A stretch of 64,000 nucleotides of DNA from Stygiolobus caldivivus (GCF_019704315.1 NZ_AP024597.1:2170001-2234000); one strand, 5' to 3'. Counted from the first letter of the stretch, positions 53,444 to 62,452 are shown. Program-made: numbers and translations. The notes: generated by a model from the letters alone, not told the origin.

Positions 53444-53736
53444 AGCATTTTGCAATGTCACTTCTAACCTCTTTTTTCGTCATACCATAAAAGATCTTAA
53501 ACTTGCCTAGGAAATTCGCTAGAAATCCTATAATGACCTTGCCCCTTATCATTTTACAATGAACTCATTTCTATAGGCTCCCTCATTTAGCACTTAGTAG
53601 CTCTTTTCCCTTTTTTGAATATTTTTCTTTAAAAGACTTATTATTGAATTTTTTCTTCTTTAAACCTATTTTAATATTTTTCTTTCATAACTAATTTGAG
53701 AAAGATTTATAGTTTACAAATTCGATATAAGTATTT
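53444..53736. other. 293-base non-coding gap before the CBS gene
   Basis: Pyrimidine-rich trailer of the lyase gene (long T/C runs near 53610-53690 may terminate transcription), then an AT-rich stretch with TTCGATATAAGT about 15-25 bases before the CBS-protein ATG. This makes a second transcription unit for the CBS and synthase genes likely. Confidence 0.4.
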
Positions 53737-54165
53737 ATGAGTGGGATTAAAGTCAAGAGTTTAATTACAAGACCCCCAATCAAGGTCTCAAAAGGGACAA
53801 GGACGTTAGACGCCGTAAAATTAATGGCACAGAACAACGTGGGTTCCGTATTGATCATGGACGGTGAAAAAGCAGTGGGTATATTTACCGAGAGGGATTT
53901 GTTAAAGGCAGTAGCGAAGGGCGAAGACTTGAACAAGCCCGTCGAAGAGCTGGGGACTCAGGGAAAATTATTTACCGTTAAGGAGGACGACCCCGTTGGT
54001 AAGGCAGCTTTACTAATGCACCAACATAACATCAGACACCTAGTAGTTCTTGACGGCCTAGATAAAGTCATTGGCGTTATTTCTATACGCGATATAATAA
54101 GTGAAAGGCACTTACTTTCTGCTTTATCCACTAAGCCTGAAGAAGAATGGTTAGGAGGTGACTGA
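53737..54165 (+). CDS. CBS-domain pair protein
   Basis: A 142-residue protein made of two CBS domains (about 5-60 and 72-130). Typical phrases are DAVKLMAQNNVGSVLIM, VGIFTERDLLKAV, HNIRHLVVLDG and GVISIRDIISE. Such pairs bind adenine nucleotides or S-adenosylmethionine and regulate partner enzymes. It is directly followed by the synthase gene, whose ribosome site lies over its last codons, so it may sense energy charge for that enzyme (inference). It has no attached catalytic domain. Confidence 0.9.
   Translation: MSGIKVKSLITRPPIKVSKGTRTLDAVKLMAQNNVGSVLIMDGEKAVGIFTERDLLKAVAKGEDLNKPVEELGTQGKLFTVKEDDPVGKAALLMHQHNIRHLVVLDGLDKVIGVISIRDIISERHLLSALSTKPEEEWLGGD
54154..54161 (+). promoter_or_regulatory. 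Shine-Dalgarno site deciding the citrate synthase start
   Basis: GGAGGTGA lies five bases before the GTG at 54167 and overlaps the last codons of the CBS gene. It supports GTG 54167 rather than the GTG at 54158, which lies within this motif. Confidence 0.65.
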
Positions 54166-54166
54166 A

Positions 54167-55300
54167 GTGTCACAGATAAGTAGGGGGTTGGAGGACGTAT
54201 TAATAAAGACCACGTCCTTGACTTTTATTGACGGTATACACGGAGTTTTACGCTATAGGGGGTACGATATAAACGACTTGGTGGAGCACTCTTCTTATGA
54301 AGAGCTCATATACCTTATGCTATACGGTGAACTACCTTCTCAAAAACAACTGAGCGAACTAAAAGCTAAGATAAATGAAAGCTATGATGTACCGGAGCAA
54401 GTAATTAACATAATATACTCCTTACCTAGAAACTGTGATGTTATCGGTATAATGGAGAGTGCATTCGGTATAATGGCATCTATTTACAACCCAAAATGGG
54501 ACAGGACAAAAGACCGTGATGTAGCCATTGGGATAATAGCTAAAACCGCCACAGTTACGGCTAACGCTTTTAGGGCTAAGGAAGGGCTAAAGCCCAAGAT
54601 ACCCAGGCCTTCCAGTAGTTATAGCAGGAGTTTCTTGGAGGCGTCATTCGACAAGGAGGTCAGCGATATAGAAGCAAAAGTCATGGACTCTGCACTAATC
54701 TTATACACAGACCACGAAGTCCCAGCTTCAACTACGGCAGGGTTAGTGGCGTCCTCTACGCTCTCGGACATGTACTCGTGCATCGTAGCGGCTTTAGCTG
54801 CCCTCAAGGGCCCCTTACATGGAGGAGCCGCTGAAGAGGCATTTAAACAGTTCGTTGAGATAGGTTCACCAGAGAAAGTAGAAGAGTGGTTTAAGACTAA
54901 TATCATCGAAGGTAAGAAACGGCTTATGGGCTTCGGTCATAGAGTATATAAAACTTATGACCCTAGGGCTAAGATCTTTAAACGCCTAGCTGACGAGCTA
55001 ACTAAAAACAATAAAGAAGGAAGGAGGTATTTTGAAATAGCAGAAAGACTCGAAAAATTAGGAGTAGATACCTTCAGCCCTAAGGGGATTTACCCTAATA
55101 CGGACTTCTATTCCGGGATAGTATTTTACAGCCTAGGGTTCCCAATTTACATGTACACGGCTCTGTTTGCTTTAGCTAGGACTTTAGGGTGGCTTGCACA
55201 TTTCATAGAGTATGTCGAAGAACAACACAGGCTCATAAGACCTAGGGCACTGTATATAGGACCAGAGTACAAAGAATATGTACCAATAGACAAACGATGA
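54167..55300 (+). CDS. Citrate/2-methylcitrate synthase
   Basis: A 377-residue citrate synthase-family enzyme joining acetyl-CoA or propionyl-CoA to oxaloacetate. Catalytic residues are visible: His in LYTDHEVPASTTA near 181-193, His in PLHGGAAEEAF near 215-225, GFGHRVYKTYDPR near 254-266, and Asp in NTDFYSGI near 310-317. Archaeal members of this size often accept both acyl-CoAs. The operon (prpD-, prpB-like genes) suggests a methylcitrate role, but it may also be the organism's citrate synthase. The start is set by the Shine-Dalgarno site at 54154-54161. Confidence 0.93.
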   Translation: MSQISRGLEDVLIKTTSLTFIDGIHGVLRYRGYDINDLVEHSSYEELIYLMLYGELPSQKQLSELKAKINESYDVPEQVINIIYSLPRNCDVIGIMESAFGIMASIYNPKWDRTKDRDVAIGIIAKTATVTANAFRAKEGLKPKIPRPSSSYSRSFLEASFDKEVSDIEAKVMDSALILYTDHEVPASTTAGLVASSTLSDMYSCIVAALAALKGPLHGGAAEEAFKQFVEIGSPEKVEEWFKTNIIEGKKRLMGFGHRVYKTYDPRAKIFKRLADELTKNNKEGRRYFEIAERLEKLGVDTFSPKGIYPNTDFYSGIVFYSLGFPIYMYTALFALARTLGWLAHFIEYVEEQHRLIRPRALYIGPEYKEYVPIDKR

Positions 55301-55814
55301 AACTCCGCTTTATTAACAGCTTTCCCCTTTTCCTTTTGTGGAATGGTGTCTTGTACTTTATTAAGCTACAGAAAGTAAAGAAAATAAAAGTCTTCCCGAT
55401 TCACTGAAGTTCCTATATATTTGGAAAAAAAAAAAACGGTACATCTTTGACATCTCTTATCCACTCACTGAGTATGACAAACTTTTCGTATATCTGGTCT
55501 GGGACTGAGGGTACTTCCAGCTGCAAAAATTCGCTGGTTTCGACTTAAGACTTAGGGCTAAACAAGTTATCGATCTTACCTAGATAAGACTATTTGCTGA
55601 CCTTCTCCTCCGTTTATATAATACGTAATATCTACTATATACCTCTTTTCCTTTTTTATAAATTAAACTAAGGTACGGTACAACAGATGAAATTTCAACT
55701 TAATATAAACAGTATATTGCGGGACTAGTTGTATAATAAATAGCCATTTAAAGATAGACCTATTAATATTAAACATGAGTTCGACTTTTTATCTCGCTAA
55801 CCGAGTTTAAAAGT
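55301..55814. other. 514-base non-coding region
   Basis: It follows the synthase gene. A run of 12 A (55425-55436) is present. Otherwise the sequence holds only short frames. A TATA-like TTATCTCGCTAA lies before the APC permease start at 55815, but the match is weak. No repeat shared with the rest of the window was recognised. Confidence 0.4.
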
Positions 55815-57338
55815 ATGTCTAGGCCTTTCCTGCGAGAGTCTTCAGGGTTAGTGAAAAACGCTACACTGAAGGACTTGGTTATGTTAAACGTAGCAAATAT
55901 GGGCGCAGGGTTAGCCGTATTCGAAGGTATCTCTCCTTATATCCAACCTGGTTCTGTCCTCTGGCTAACTTCTCTCCTTACTTTCCTGTTGACCCTCCCC
56001 TTAGTATTCACATACACTAACTTACTAATGAGGATGCCTAGGACGGGAGGAGACTATGTTTGGATATCTAGAAAATTAAACGGTAAGGTAGGGGCTGTGA
56101 TGGGAGTCGCCTTTGCTTTTAATATGCCACCTTATTTTGCACTATCAGCGTTCTTTTCGGTCTCAGCTATAAACCTAGTGCTATACGAGATTGGGGTACT
56201 TAACCGCCAACCAAGCTTAGTCTACCTATCGAATAACGTCTTTGTAAACCCGTACGGTACGGTCACCTTAACGCAAGACCTACTGATCTATGCTTTAGGT
56301 GCTACCGCGTTCATAATTATCATCCTAATAAATATCTTGAGACCTAAATGGGGCTTCACCTTGACAACGGTACTAGGCTTTTTCTCAGTCTTTACATTAG
56401 TACTCGCTATTGCTGTAGTGGGGCTCAGTGCAGGCTCTATCAGGTCTCAACTTCCGGTCTTTGTTAAAGAGTTTGACCTATCGCCTACTTCAACGTCCCC
56501 TTGGAGTTTCAGTTGGGGGTCAACACTTTATATGATACCTTTCTTCTTGTCCTTCGCTTACATTTGGCTCTATGCGGGACCTGCTGTAGCGTCTGAAGCA
56601 AAGGAAGGCTCTTTGAAGTGGAACTTGTACCTAGGGAGTTTAATTACACTGCTTACAATAACCGTCCCGTTTTTGGAAATGTACGTAGAAGTAGGGTGCC
56701 CAACTAATACAGCCTATTATCCCACCTTTACGTACAATTTCTGGAGCTTAGCGATATTCCTCTCCCACAGCCCTATACTGGAGTGGGTACTGGGACTGGG
56801 GCTCATAGCATGGAACTTCTTTGTTATGGCTTTCGGTGTAGTAGTATTTGCTAGATACGTGTTCGCCTTTGCCTTTGACAGGCTGTTTCCATCAATATTT
56901 GCTAAGCTTAATAAATTCGCCTCACCGGTATATGCCCACCTATTGGACTTAGCTACTACTCTAGTCTTCCTCAGCCTCCCCATCATCTCGGTGAGTGGGG
57001 CTACCGCCCTATACTCTTATACTCCGCTGGCCTTAGCCTATTTGATCCTCGTGTCGTTAGCTGGAGTTAAGGTGGGCCTTCAAGAGAAGAGTTACCCCCT
57101 ACTTATTGGTTCGGCACTCTCTACCATTATAATGGCCTTAATGGAAGCTGAGATCCTTGACCCCTATAATAACTACGGCTTTAGTGTAGTCGGGACTAGT
57201 GGGGTAAACTGGATAGCAACGGGATATATCTTGTCTCTGGTCGGCCTCGGGTTGGTAACATATACTCTAGCTAAGGTCATAAGAAAAAGAGAAGGTATAG
57301 ACGTAGATTTGGTCTACAAAGAAATACCCCCCGAGTAG
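55815..57338 (+). CDS. APC-superfamily amino acid permease
   Basis: A 507-residue transporter with 12 or more hydrophobic segments. The N-terminal ATLKDLVMLNVANMGAGLAV (about 16-35) is the first helix region. It continues with RMPRTGGDYVWISRKLNG near 73-90, and has the TM6-like AYIWLYAGPAVASEAKE near 249-265. It probably imports an amino acid or other organic amine with protons. It is a lone gene on the plus strand. It is unlike the permease at 4.4 kb beyond the shared fold. Confidence 0.88.
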   Translation: MSRPFLRESSGLVKNATLKDLVMLNVANMGAGLAVFEGISPYIQPGSVLWLTSLLTFLLTLPLVFTYTNLLMRMPRTGGDYVWISRKLNGKVGAVMGVAFAFNMPPYFALSAFFSVSAINLVLYEIGVLNRQPSLVYLSNNVFVNPYGTVTLTQDLLIYALGATAFIIIILINILRPKWGFTLTTVLGFFSVFTLVLAIAVVGLSAGSIRSQLPVFVKEFDLSPTSTSPWSFSWGSTLYMIPFFLSFAYIWLYAGPAVASEAKEGSLKWNLYLGSLITLLTITVPFLEMYVEVGCPTNTAYYPTFTYNFWSLAIFLSHSPILEWVLGLGLIAWNFFVMAFGVVVFARYVFAFAFDRLFPSIFAKLNKFASPVYAHLLDLATTLVFLSLPIISVSGATALYSYTPLALAYLILVSLAGVKVGLQEKSYPLLIGSALSTIIMALMEAEILDPYNNYGFSVVGTSGVNWIATGYILSLVGLGLVTYTLAKVIRKREGIDVDLVYKEIPPE

Positions 57339-57521
57339 TTTAAATAATTAGATAATCTACATTATCGATTTTTTCTTTACCATTTTACTATAAATAAACT
57401 CTCAATTACTTAGATCTGATTATCCTTCAAATTGAATGTTCTGTTACTAATACACTTAATTTACTAATTTTATCTATGTTCAGAATAATTTTATAAGCTA
57501 AGAAGTATATACTGTACTACT

Positions 57522-57893
57522 ATGCACATAACCGTAGATACGCATGGGTTATTAGGGGCCTTGTTAACTTTTATCATAGCCTGGGTAATAACCTCCATAC
57601 CGGTGTGGATAGCGTCCAAAGCTTTCTCTAAGGACAGTTCATTCGGTAGGGCCTTATTGGCTACCCTGATGGCTTACATAGTATTTAGTATACTGGTGTT
57701 CATCTTTACCTTCATAGGGTTACCACTTATAGGAGTGATAGTAGGGTTTATAGGAATATTAGCAGTGCTGAAATCCGTATTCGATACAGGTTGGTTAGGG
57801 GCTTTAGGTATAGCTATTTTAGCGGTGATCGTGTACATAATAATAGCGTTCATCCTAGCACTGCTGGGAATAGCTGTAATACATCTCTTATGA
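57522..57893 (+). CDS. Small membrane protein, four predicted helices
   Basis: A 123-residue protein almost wholly hydrophobic, with helices near residues 9-28, 42-64, 68-88 and 93-118. It is rich in Ile, Leu, Val, Gly and Ala, with few charged residues (KAFSKDSSF near 33-41). No family was recognised. It stands alone between the APC permease and the pilin-like gene. The length and start codon (AT-rich leader with a TATA-like stretch near 57490) argue for a real gene. Confidence 0.7.
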   Translation: MHITVDTHGLLGALLTFIIAWVITSIPVWIASKAFSKDSSFGRALLATLMAYIVFSILVFIFTFIGLPLIGVIVGFIGILAVLKSVFDTGWLGALGIAILAVIVYIIIAFILALLGIAVIHLL

Positions 57894-57985
57894 TTTCGTA
57901 AAAGAGGTAAAGATTTTTTCTCTTTAATCAGTCCCTATGTTGTAAAGTTTTTAGAAAAAACTACATAACTTCAAATCCCTTAAAG

Positions 57986-58588
57986 TTACACGCTCAACTG
58001 ATAGGATAATGAAGCCCAATAGATATTTCCGAATTGCGTTAAAGAGGAAACCGGGACGCTATAGTAAGGTGTCACTTGATTATGACACGAATCGTTCACG
58101 ACCTGATAAGGTATGTATTGGGCTATAGGAGCTCCTTGCCAATTCGGCCAATAAGGTGAATACAGTTGTTGAGGATAAATGATAATGTTTACAGTTTCAG
58201 ATGGAGCTATTGTCCTACCTACATAGTAAATGAAAAGCTGTACACCTCTCCCATTAGTTATTATAATGTATGTAATTGTACTAGGTACCTTGCCAGTGTT
58301 AGTTATAGTAATCGTTATATTGCTTAAATTATATTTGTAAATTCCCAAAGCTTTACCATGGTATGACCCTATACCTACCCCACAATCACTGTGAGAGACC
58401 TCACTGTAATACGCTGTAGCTGATATTGACAAGTCCTCGTTCTCGTGGTCATATATACTTATTTGACCCTGAGAAAGCTCTGCCCCCACAGCCTGGAAAG
58501 AGTCGAAATAATATAAGATCAAAGCCACTGAGGCTGCCACTATTAGCAGTAATATGACTATCCCGATAACAGAGCCAAGCCCTTTCAT
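57986..58588 (-). CDS. Pilin-like protein with class III signal peptide (orphan copy)
   Basis: A 200-residue type IV pilin-like protein. The start MKGLGSVIGIVILLL has the short basic leader, KG before the cleavage site, and a hydrophobic helix (about 5-27) expected of archaeal PibD substrates. The following FDSFQAVGAELSQ, then Q-I-x-I-YDH, is shared with the larger pilin-like gene at 61487, so the two are paralogues. The outer part is beta-rich with four Cys. The ATG at 58588 is supported by a TATA box 25 bases upstream; the longer frame from 58636 would hide the signal peptide. Confidence 0.82.
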   Translation of the reverse strand: MKGLGSVIGIVILLLIVAASVALILYYFDSFQAVGAELSQGQISIYDHENEDLSISATAYYSEVSHSDCGVGIGSYHGKALGIYKYNLSNITITITNTGKVPSTITYIIITNGRGVQLFIYYVGRTIAPSETVNIIIYPQQLYSPYWPNWQGAPIAQYIPYQVVNDSCHNQVTPYYSVPVSSLTQFGNIYWASLSYQLSV

Positions 58589-59073
58589 ACGAAGAGTAAA
58601 AACTCGTACCCTATTTATAAGGATATTGCGGAACAAGAATTTTCATTGTTTTTCACTATAAAAAAGTAAAAGAAATGTAAACGAAAAATCACATAGTTAG
58701 TAGAAGTCATTTACACTTTATGACCCAGATCCTAGTGTAGTAAAGGACCAGAGAGTAATTCAGGTTTTGCGTCTGTCGGCAAAGCTAAAAATAGAGCCGT
58801 GATAGAACTAGGAAAGTAGTTTTTTGTATAATGCGTCACTTTAACACAGATACAAAGTATAACTACAACCTATTAGCTTAAACTTTCCAATTGTTAATTA
58901 TGCTCATTATTAAGGTAGTAGGAGTACTTGTTCGAAGCAAAGAAGGATTTGGTATTGTAAAGAGTAAAACTATCTCAATAGATCTGGAAAGTAAATCATA
59001 ACATCAATCCTATATTTATTTCTATTCCTAAGATCTGAATATATCTAAACTTAAAATTATAATTATTTCTTTA
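58589..59073. other. 485-base non-coding region
   Basis: It contains the TATA box TTATAAATAG (minus strand, 58611-58620) of the orphan pilin-like gene. The remainder is AT-rich. A 33-codon reading frame at 58900-59001 is too weak to call. Confidence 0.45.
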
Positions 59074-59586
59074 TCAAAGGTTGCTTTTCTTTGACTTCCC
59101 TTTATCCTCACCCTCTACTATACCTTCAGTAATTTTCTTTTTACTTAGCTTAGTTTTTTTCGCCTTGACGTTGAATTGGTAGAACACTTTTCCGTATCCT
59201 CTGTCTTCATTAAGATAACCTAGTGCAGTAAGTTTCCTTAACCTCCTATAGGTAGTGGATTTAGGTAACCCAGTAAAAGTAGAAATCTCGGTCAAGGTCT
59301 TATACCCTCTTTTGATTGCTTCCAGTATCATAAGGTCTCTATTATCTAATTTTTCGCTGACTAATTCTACTTCTTCTTTTGCACTTTTATGCTTCTTTAG
59401 GAAAAAAATCGATATTAGTAAAATCCCTAATATAGGGATAACAAATATAGGGATAACAAATTGAAGCGCCACTATATAACTGAGGCTAATAAAATAAGTG
59501 AGAAATTTCGATATACTCTCTCCCATATTCATACTAATAGAATATTCAAAGTAAGGAAGTGAAATAGAAGTTCCAGCACTTAGCAT
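59074..59586 (-). CDS. Membrane-anchored winged-helix regulator
   Basis: A 170-residue protein with an N-terminal outer segment, one or two hydrophobic stretches (about 28-64, including VIPIFVIPILGILLISIFF), and a cytoplasmic winged-helix domain (about 80-145: LDNRDLMILEAIKRGY, LTEISTFTGLPKSTTYRRLR, LTALGYLNEDRGYGKVFYQF). A Lys-rich tail follows. Membrane-bound one-component regulators (for example ArnR proteins of Sulfolobus archaella) control surface structures, and this gene is divergent from the pilin operon. It is thus a good candidate to control it (inference). A 15-base tandem duplication codes for part of the membrane helix. Confidence 0.82.
   Translation of the reverse strand: MLSAGTSISLPYFEYSISMNMGESISKFLTYFISLSYIVALQFVIPIFVIPILGILLISIFFLKKHKSAKEEVELVSEKLDNRDLMILEAIKRGYKTLTEISTFTGLPKSTTYRRLRKLTALGYLNEDRGYGKVFYQFNVKAKKTKLSKKKITEGIVEGEDKGKSKKSNL
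59427..59460. repeat. Tandem 15-base duplication within the regulator's membrane helix
   Basis: The unit ATAGGGATAACAAAT occurs twice in a row here, giving five added codons (I-F-V-I-P type repeat) in the hydrophobic segment. Because it keeps the frame it changes only helix length, and slippage at this site could vary the protein. Confidence 0.7.
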
Positions 59587-59876
59587 AATCTTTACTACTC
59601 ATTTTGATATATAAGGCTTTCTACATTTAGTAATCTAACCTTCCTATGATAAGTTTTTTGGTATAGAAAGTATTTTCTTAAATTTTTAGATTAAAAACTA
59701 AAAAAAATTATAAAAGTATATATTAAAAAATATAGTGGAAATAGGGTGAAAAAGGGAATTTTTTATAATGAAACACAGAAAAATTGTAAAACTTCACAAT
59801 TTCAATTTACGTTTCAATTAGCGTTTCATCGACTTTATTTTTAAAGACCAAAGCTAAAGACAGTTTTTGAGAAAAA
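59587..59876. promoter_or_regulatory. Divergent control region of regulator and pilin operon with GTTTCA/TGAAAC boxes
   Basis: This 290-base AT-rich region holds TGAAAC at 59769-59774 and its complement GTTTCA twice at 59811-59816 and 59823-59828 (12 bases apart, one helical turn). They lie just upstream of the TATA-like CTTTATTTTTAAAG (59833-59846) of the pilin gene at 59877. The arrangement fits operator sites for an activator or repressor, possibly the adjacent membrane-bound HTH protein (inference). Confidence 0.5.
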
Positions 59877-60413
59877 ATGGCTCATATACATAAAAAAATT
59901 GGTAAAAAGACAAAAAAAGGTCTATCTAATATAGTTGGATCTCTACTATTAATAGTATTAACAATAGTAGCAGCACTTCTGATAGGCCACTTCGTATTTG
60001 GACTATTCTCTGCGAACAGTCATAACGCAGGAATATCAATAAGTGATGCCTCCGTGATAATCCCCGCCGGAGAGTACACTACAAATGGGGCAAGTGTTAC
60101 CATAACTATAACTGACAGCGGAAACGACCCCTTAGTACTACAATATGTAACTCTAGTAGCCAATGGTAATTCATACACGCTGTTTGGCGGTGGCAAAACT
60201 TACATAAAGCCAGTGTCTACTGTATACCAAAAAGTTGGTAACGGATACCTAATTGAACCAGGCCAGTCGCTGACATTACAAGGTGTGATAAGCTCAGCTA
60301 ACGGACCGGCTCTACTACAAACAGGGCAGACGGTAGTCTTCCAGGTCTCAGGAGTAGACAACGTAACAGCCCAGTCGTTAAGCCAGCAGATGAGCGTAGT
60401 GATACAAGACTGA
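59877..60413 (+). CDS. Type IV pilin-like protein 1
   Basis: A 178-residue pilin. The leader is long and basic (MAHIHKKIGKKTKKG), followed by LSNIVGSLLLIVLTIVAALL as the pilin helix after the KG cleavage site. The outer part is beta-rich and Asn/Gly/Thr-rich with no Cys. First in a run of four pilin-like genes and probably the major subunit, as its promoter is the strong one in front of the cluster. The layout of several pilins followed by an ATPase resembles Sulfolobales adhesive pili (Aap) or the bindosome (Bas) loci; which of them is not decided. Confidence 0.86.
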   Translation: MAHIHKKIGKKTKKGLSNIVGSLLLIVLTIVAALLIGHFVFGLFSANSHNAGISISDASVIIPAGEYTTNGASVTITITDSGNDPLVLQYVTLVANGNSYTLFGGGKTYIKPVSTVYQKVGNGYLIEPGQSLTLQGVISSANGPALLQTGQTVVFQVSGVDNVTAQSLSQQMSVVIQD

Positions 60414-60429
60414 AAAGGTGGAGCCTGAG

Positions 60430-60960
60430 ATGGTTCAAAGGGAGGGGAGGGGGCTTAGCAATATATTAGGCTCCCTCCTCCTGATTTTAATCGTTTTTTT
60501 AGCCTGGGCTTTCCTCTACCAATACGGCTTAAATTACATTCACATCCTTTCCTCTTCCCCTGACATTTCGGTCAGGGCTGTGGTGATATTGATGAACTAC
60601 CAGACTGTTAAAAACCCCGGAACAGTTATGTTAGAGCTCTACATTTCAGACGACGCTTACACACCTTTTATCCTGCAACATGTCTACCTGACCAGCAACG
60701 GGATTGAAAAAGACTTGAGCAGTAACACGTTTTACACCGCAATAGTCCCGTATTCGCAGTTAAGCCATTATGAAGTGACCTTACCGATCTCCATAAGGCA
60801 GGCTTACACCCAGATGGTATACACATTTGCACCAAACTTCCAAGTAAACCAGTACTCGGACTGGGTCAACCAAGGTAATTACACCATAGTCACAGTTCAG
60901 GGACAGCTAGGTCCCTCCGTGATACAAATCCAGACTTCCGCACAGGTGGTGAGCGCATGA
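60430..60960 (+). CDS. Type IV pilin-like protein 2
   Basis: A 176-residue pilin-like protein with leader MVQREGRG and helix LSNILGSLLLILIVFLAWAF. The ATG at 60430 is chosen because AGGTGGAG lies six bases upstream, a good ribosome site; a GTG at 60418 would add four residues. The outer part has aromatic and Thr/Val-rich beta strands. It is 16 bases from the previous stop and ends in an ATGA overlap with the third pilin gene. Confidence 0.82.
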   Translation: MVQREGRGLSNILGSLLLILIVFLAWAFLYQYGLNYIHILSSSPDISVRAVVILMNYQTVKNPGTVMLELYISDDAYTPFILQHVYLTSNGIEKDLSSNTFYTAIVPYSQLSHYEVTLPISIRQAYTQMVYTFAPNFQVNQYSDWVNQGNYTIVTVQGQLGPSVIQIQTSAQVVSA

Positions 60961-61490
60961 AAGCATTATCCCGAAAATTAAGAGAAAAGGCCTATAATAA
61001 GGGGTTGTCAGATGTAGTTGCAGCACTGCTTTCGATAGTAATAACTCTTGTTTTACTGGGAGCCTTTTTTGCCTTTAACGGAGGGTATTTTATCACTGCG
61101 TTTCAGAGACCTCAAGTCGCCTCTACACTACCTCTCCTCCAGCCCCTCTACTTGATAATAAACCCGCAAACACAAGGTTATCCCCAACAGCCCGGCATTA
61201 TACTATTCCTCGTAAATTACGGTTCATCTCCGGTCCAAGTGGCCTATGCAATGGTAAACGACGCACAACAGCCTAACGTAACTTATGTATACTTGGTAGT
61301 CCCACCTAGTTCCAGTACCGGTGGTCAACCAAAGTTTATACCTTGCCCTACGGGCGAAATACAGCCGGGGAAGGAGTATGCGGTGCTTGTAGCTAACGTC
61401 CCGACTTCCCTAAACACATATTTTATAACACTAGTCTTCACGAATGGGTACTCTGAGGAGTTTGTCTTATCTCCGGGGGTGATACAATGA
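60957..61490 (+). CDS. Type IV pilin-like protein 3
   Basis: A 177-residue pilin-like protein with a basic leader (residues 1-17, ending NKG) and the helix LSDVVAALLSIVITLVLLGA. Asp follows the LS start of the helix, as in many class III substrates. The outer part is Pro/Gln-rich (QPGIILFLVNYG near 76-87) with one Cys. It overlaps both neighbours by four bases (ATGA), so production is coupled. Probably a minor pilin. Confidence 0.85.
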   Translation: MKALSRKLREKAYNKGLSDVVAALLSIVITLVLLGAFFAFNGGYFITAFQRPQVASTLPLLQPLYLIINPQTQGYPQQPGIILFLVNYGSSPVQVAYAMVNDAQQPNVTYVYLVVPPSSSTGGQPKFIPCPTGEIQPGKEYAVLVANVPTSLNTYFITLVFTNGYSEEFVLSPGVIQ

Positions 61491-62452
61491 AGAGTCGGAG
61501 TAGGAAAGGTTTGGGTACCGTAATAGGTATAGTAATATTTATCCTCATACTATTAGTAGCCTTAGCACTAATACTGTCCTATCTGGGTGAGTTCCAGGCC
61601 GTAGGTGCACAGCTATCACAAGCCCAGATAAACATATACGACCACAACAACGCTAAACTAGGCGTTAGCCCTAGCATCCAATACCTAGAGTCTAGCCAGA
61701 TCTATCAAGGCCAATGTCAGGAATTTTCTCACAGTGGGAGTCGCTACGTCTCTTGTTCTAACCCTTATGACCCGCATTATCCTGGTTATACAGTCTATTG
61801 CGATTATTATTACCAATTTCATGTCAAAGTCTATCAGTATTCAGACCCACAAGTCAGTGTGACTGTTAGTAACCCCTCTCAAATAACACAGACCGTCGAG
61901 TACTTAATACTGGCCTCCGGCGCACCCGACGCGCAATATACTAGCTATATAGCAAGTAACCAGCAGAACTCTCCGCCCAATTACCAGAGCTTAGCTAAGC
62001 CTGAATTGACCCAACTAGTGATACAAGGTGTAGGCCACACCATAGCTCCCAGCTCGTCCTACACAGCGACTGTCACTTGCGACCAACTCTACTCGCCTTA
62101 TCTAAACGACCCCGCCAGCTCTCCAGTGGACTTATATATACCTTACCAATATTACCAGGTCAAGATAGAAGTTTACTGTTTTGAGGTCATACATTATTCC
62201 TATGGTGGACCTACACATACTCGCGGGCCATGGTATATTGGTACACATTATTACGCCTACTACAGTTATGAGCAATATAAACTGTACGACCCGTACTACG
62301 GTGCTCCACCTACTATTGGTAGTTACGTGCCAACTGACTGGCACAACTTACCTACAAGTCCAGTAACGCCTTACGGTAATGTATACTTCATAGCGTTTAC
62401 TAACTTCGGTAATGAAGCCCACGCATACGTCCCACTCCCTGACCCTTATTGA
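61487..62452 (+). CDS. Large pilin-like protein 4, Cys- and Tyr-rich
   Basis: A 321-residue protein with a class III leader (MKSRSRKG then LGTVIGIVIFILILLVAL). The segment after the helix (LGEFQAVGAQLSQAQINIYDH) is paralogous to the orphan pilin-like gene at 58.0-58.6 kb (split: FQAVGAQLSQ, QINIYDH). The outer part has several Cys (about residues 79-108) and is rich in Tyr, Pro and His, as suits a tip or cell-contact adhesin (inference). It is the longest of the four and the last before the ATPase. It overlaps the previous gene by four bases. Confidence 0.85.
   Translation: MKSRSRKGLGTVIGIVIFILILLVALALILSYLGEFQAVGAQLSQAQINIYDHNNAKLGVSPSIQYLESSQIYQGQCQEFSHSGSRYVSCSNPYDPHYPGYTVYCDYYYQFHVKVYQYSDPQVSVTVSNPSQITQTVEYLILASGAPDAQYTSYIASNQQNSPPNYQSLAKPELTQLVIQGVGHTIAPSSSYTATVTCDQLYSPYLNDPASSPVDLYIPYQYYQVKIEVYCFEVIHYSYGGPTHTRGPWYIGTHYYAYYSYEQYKLYDPYYGAPPTIGSYVPTDWHNLPTSPVTPYGNVYFIAFTNFGNEAHAYVPLPDPY

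Noticed and set aside
58900-59001. 33-residue plus-strand reading frame in the pilin-regulator gap
   Set aside because: Protein-like composition but too short, no clear TATA box and no context.
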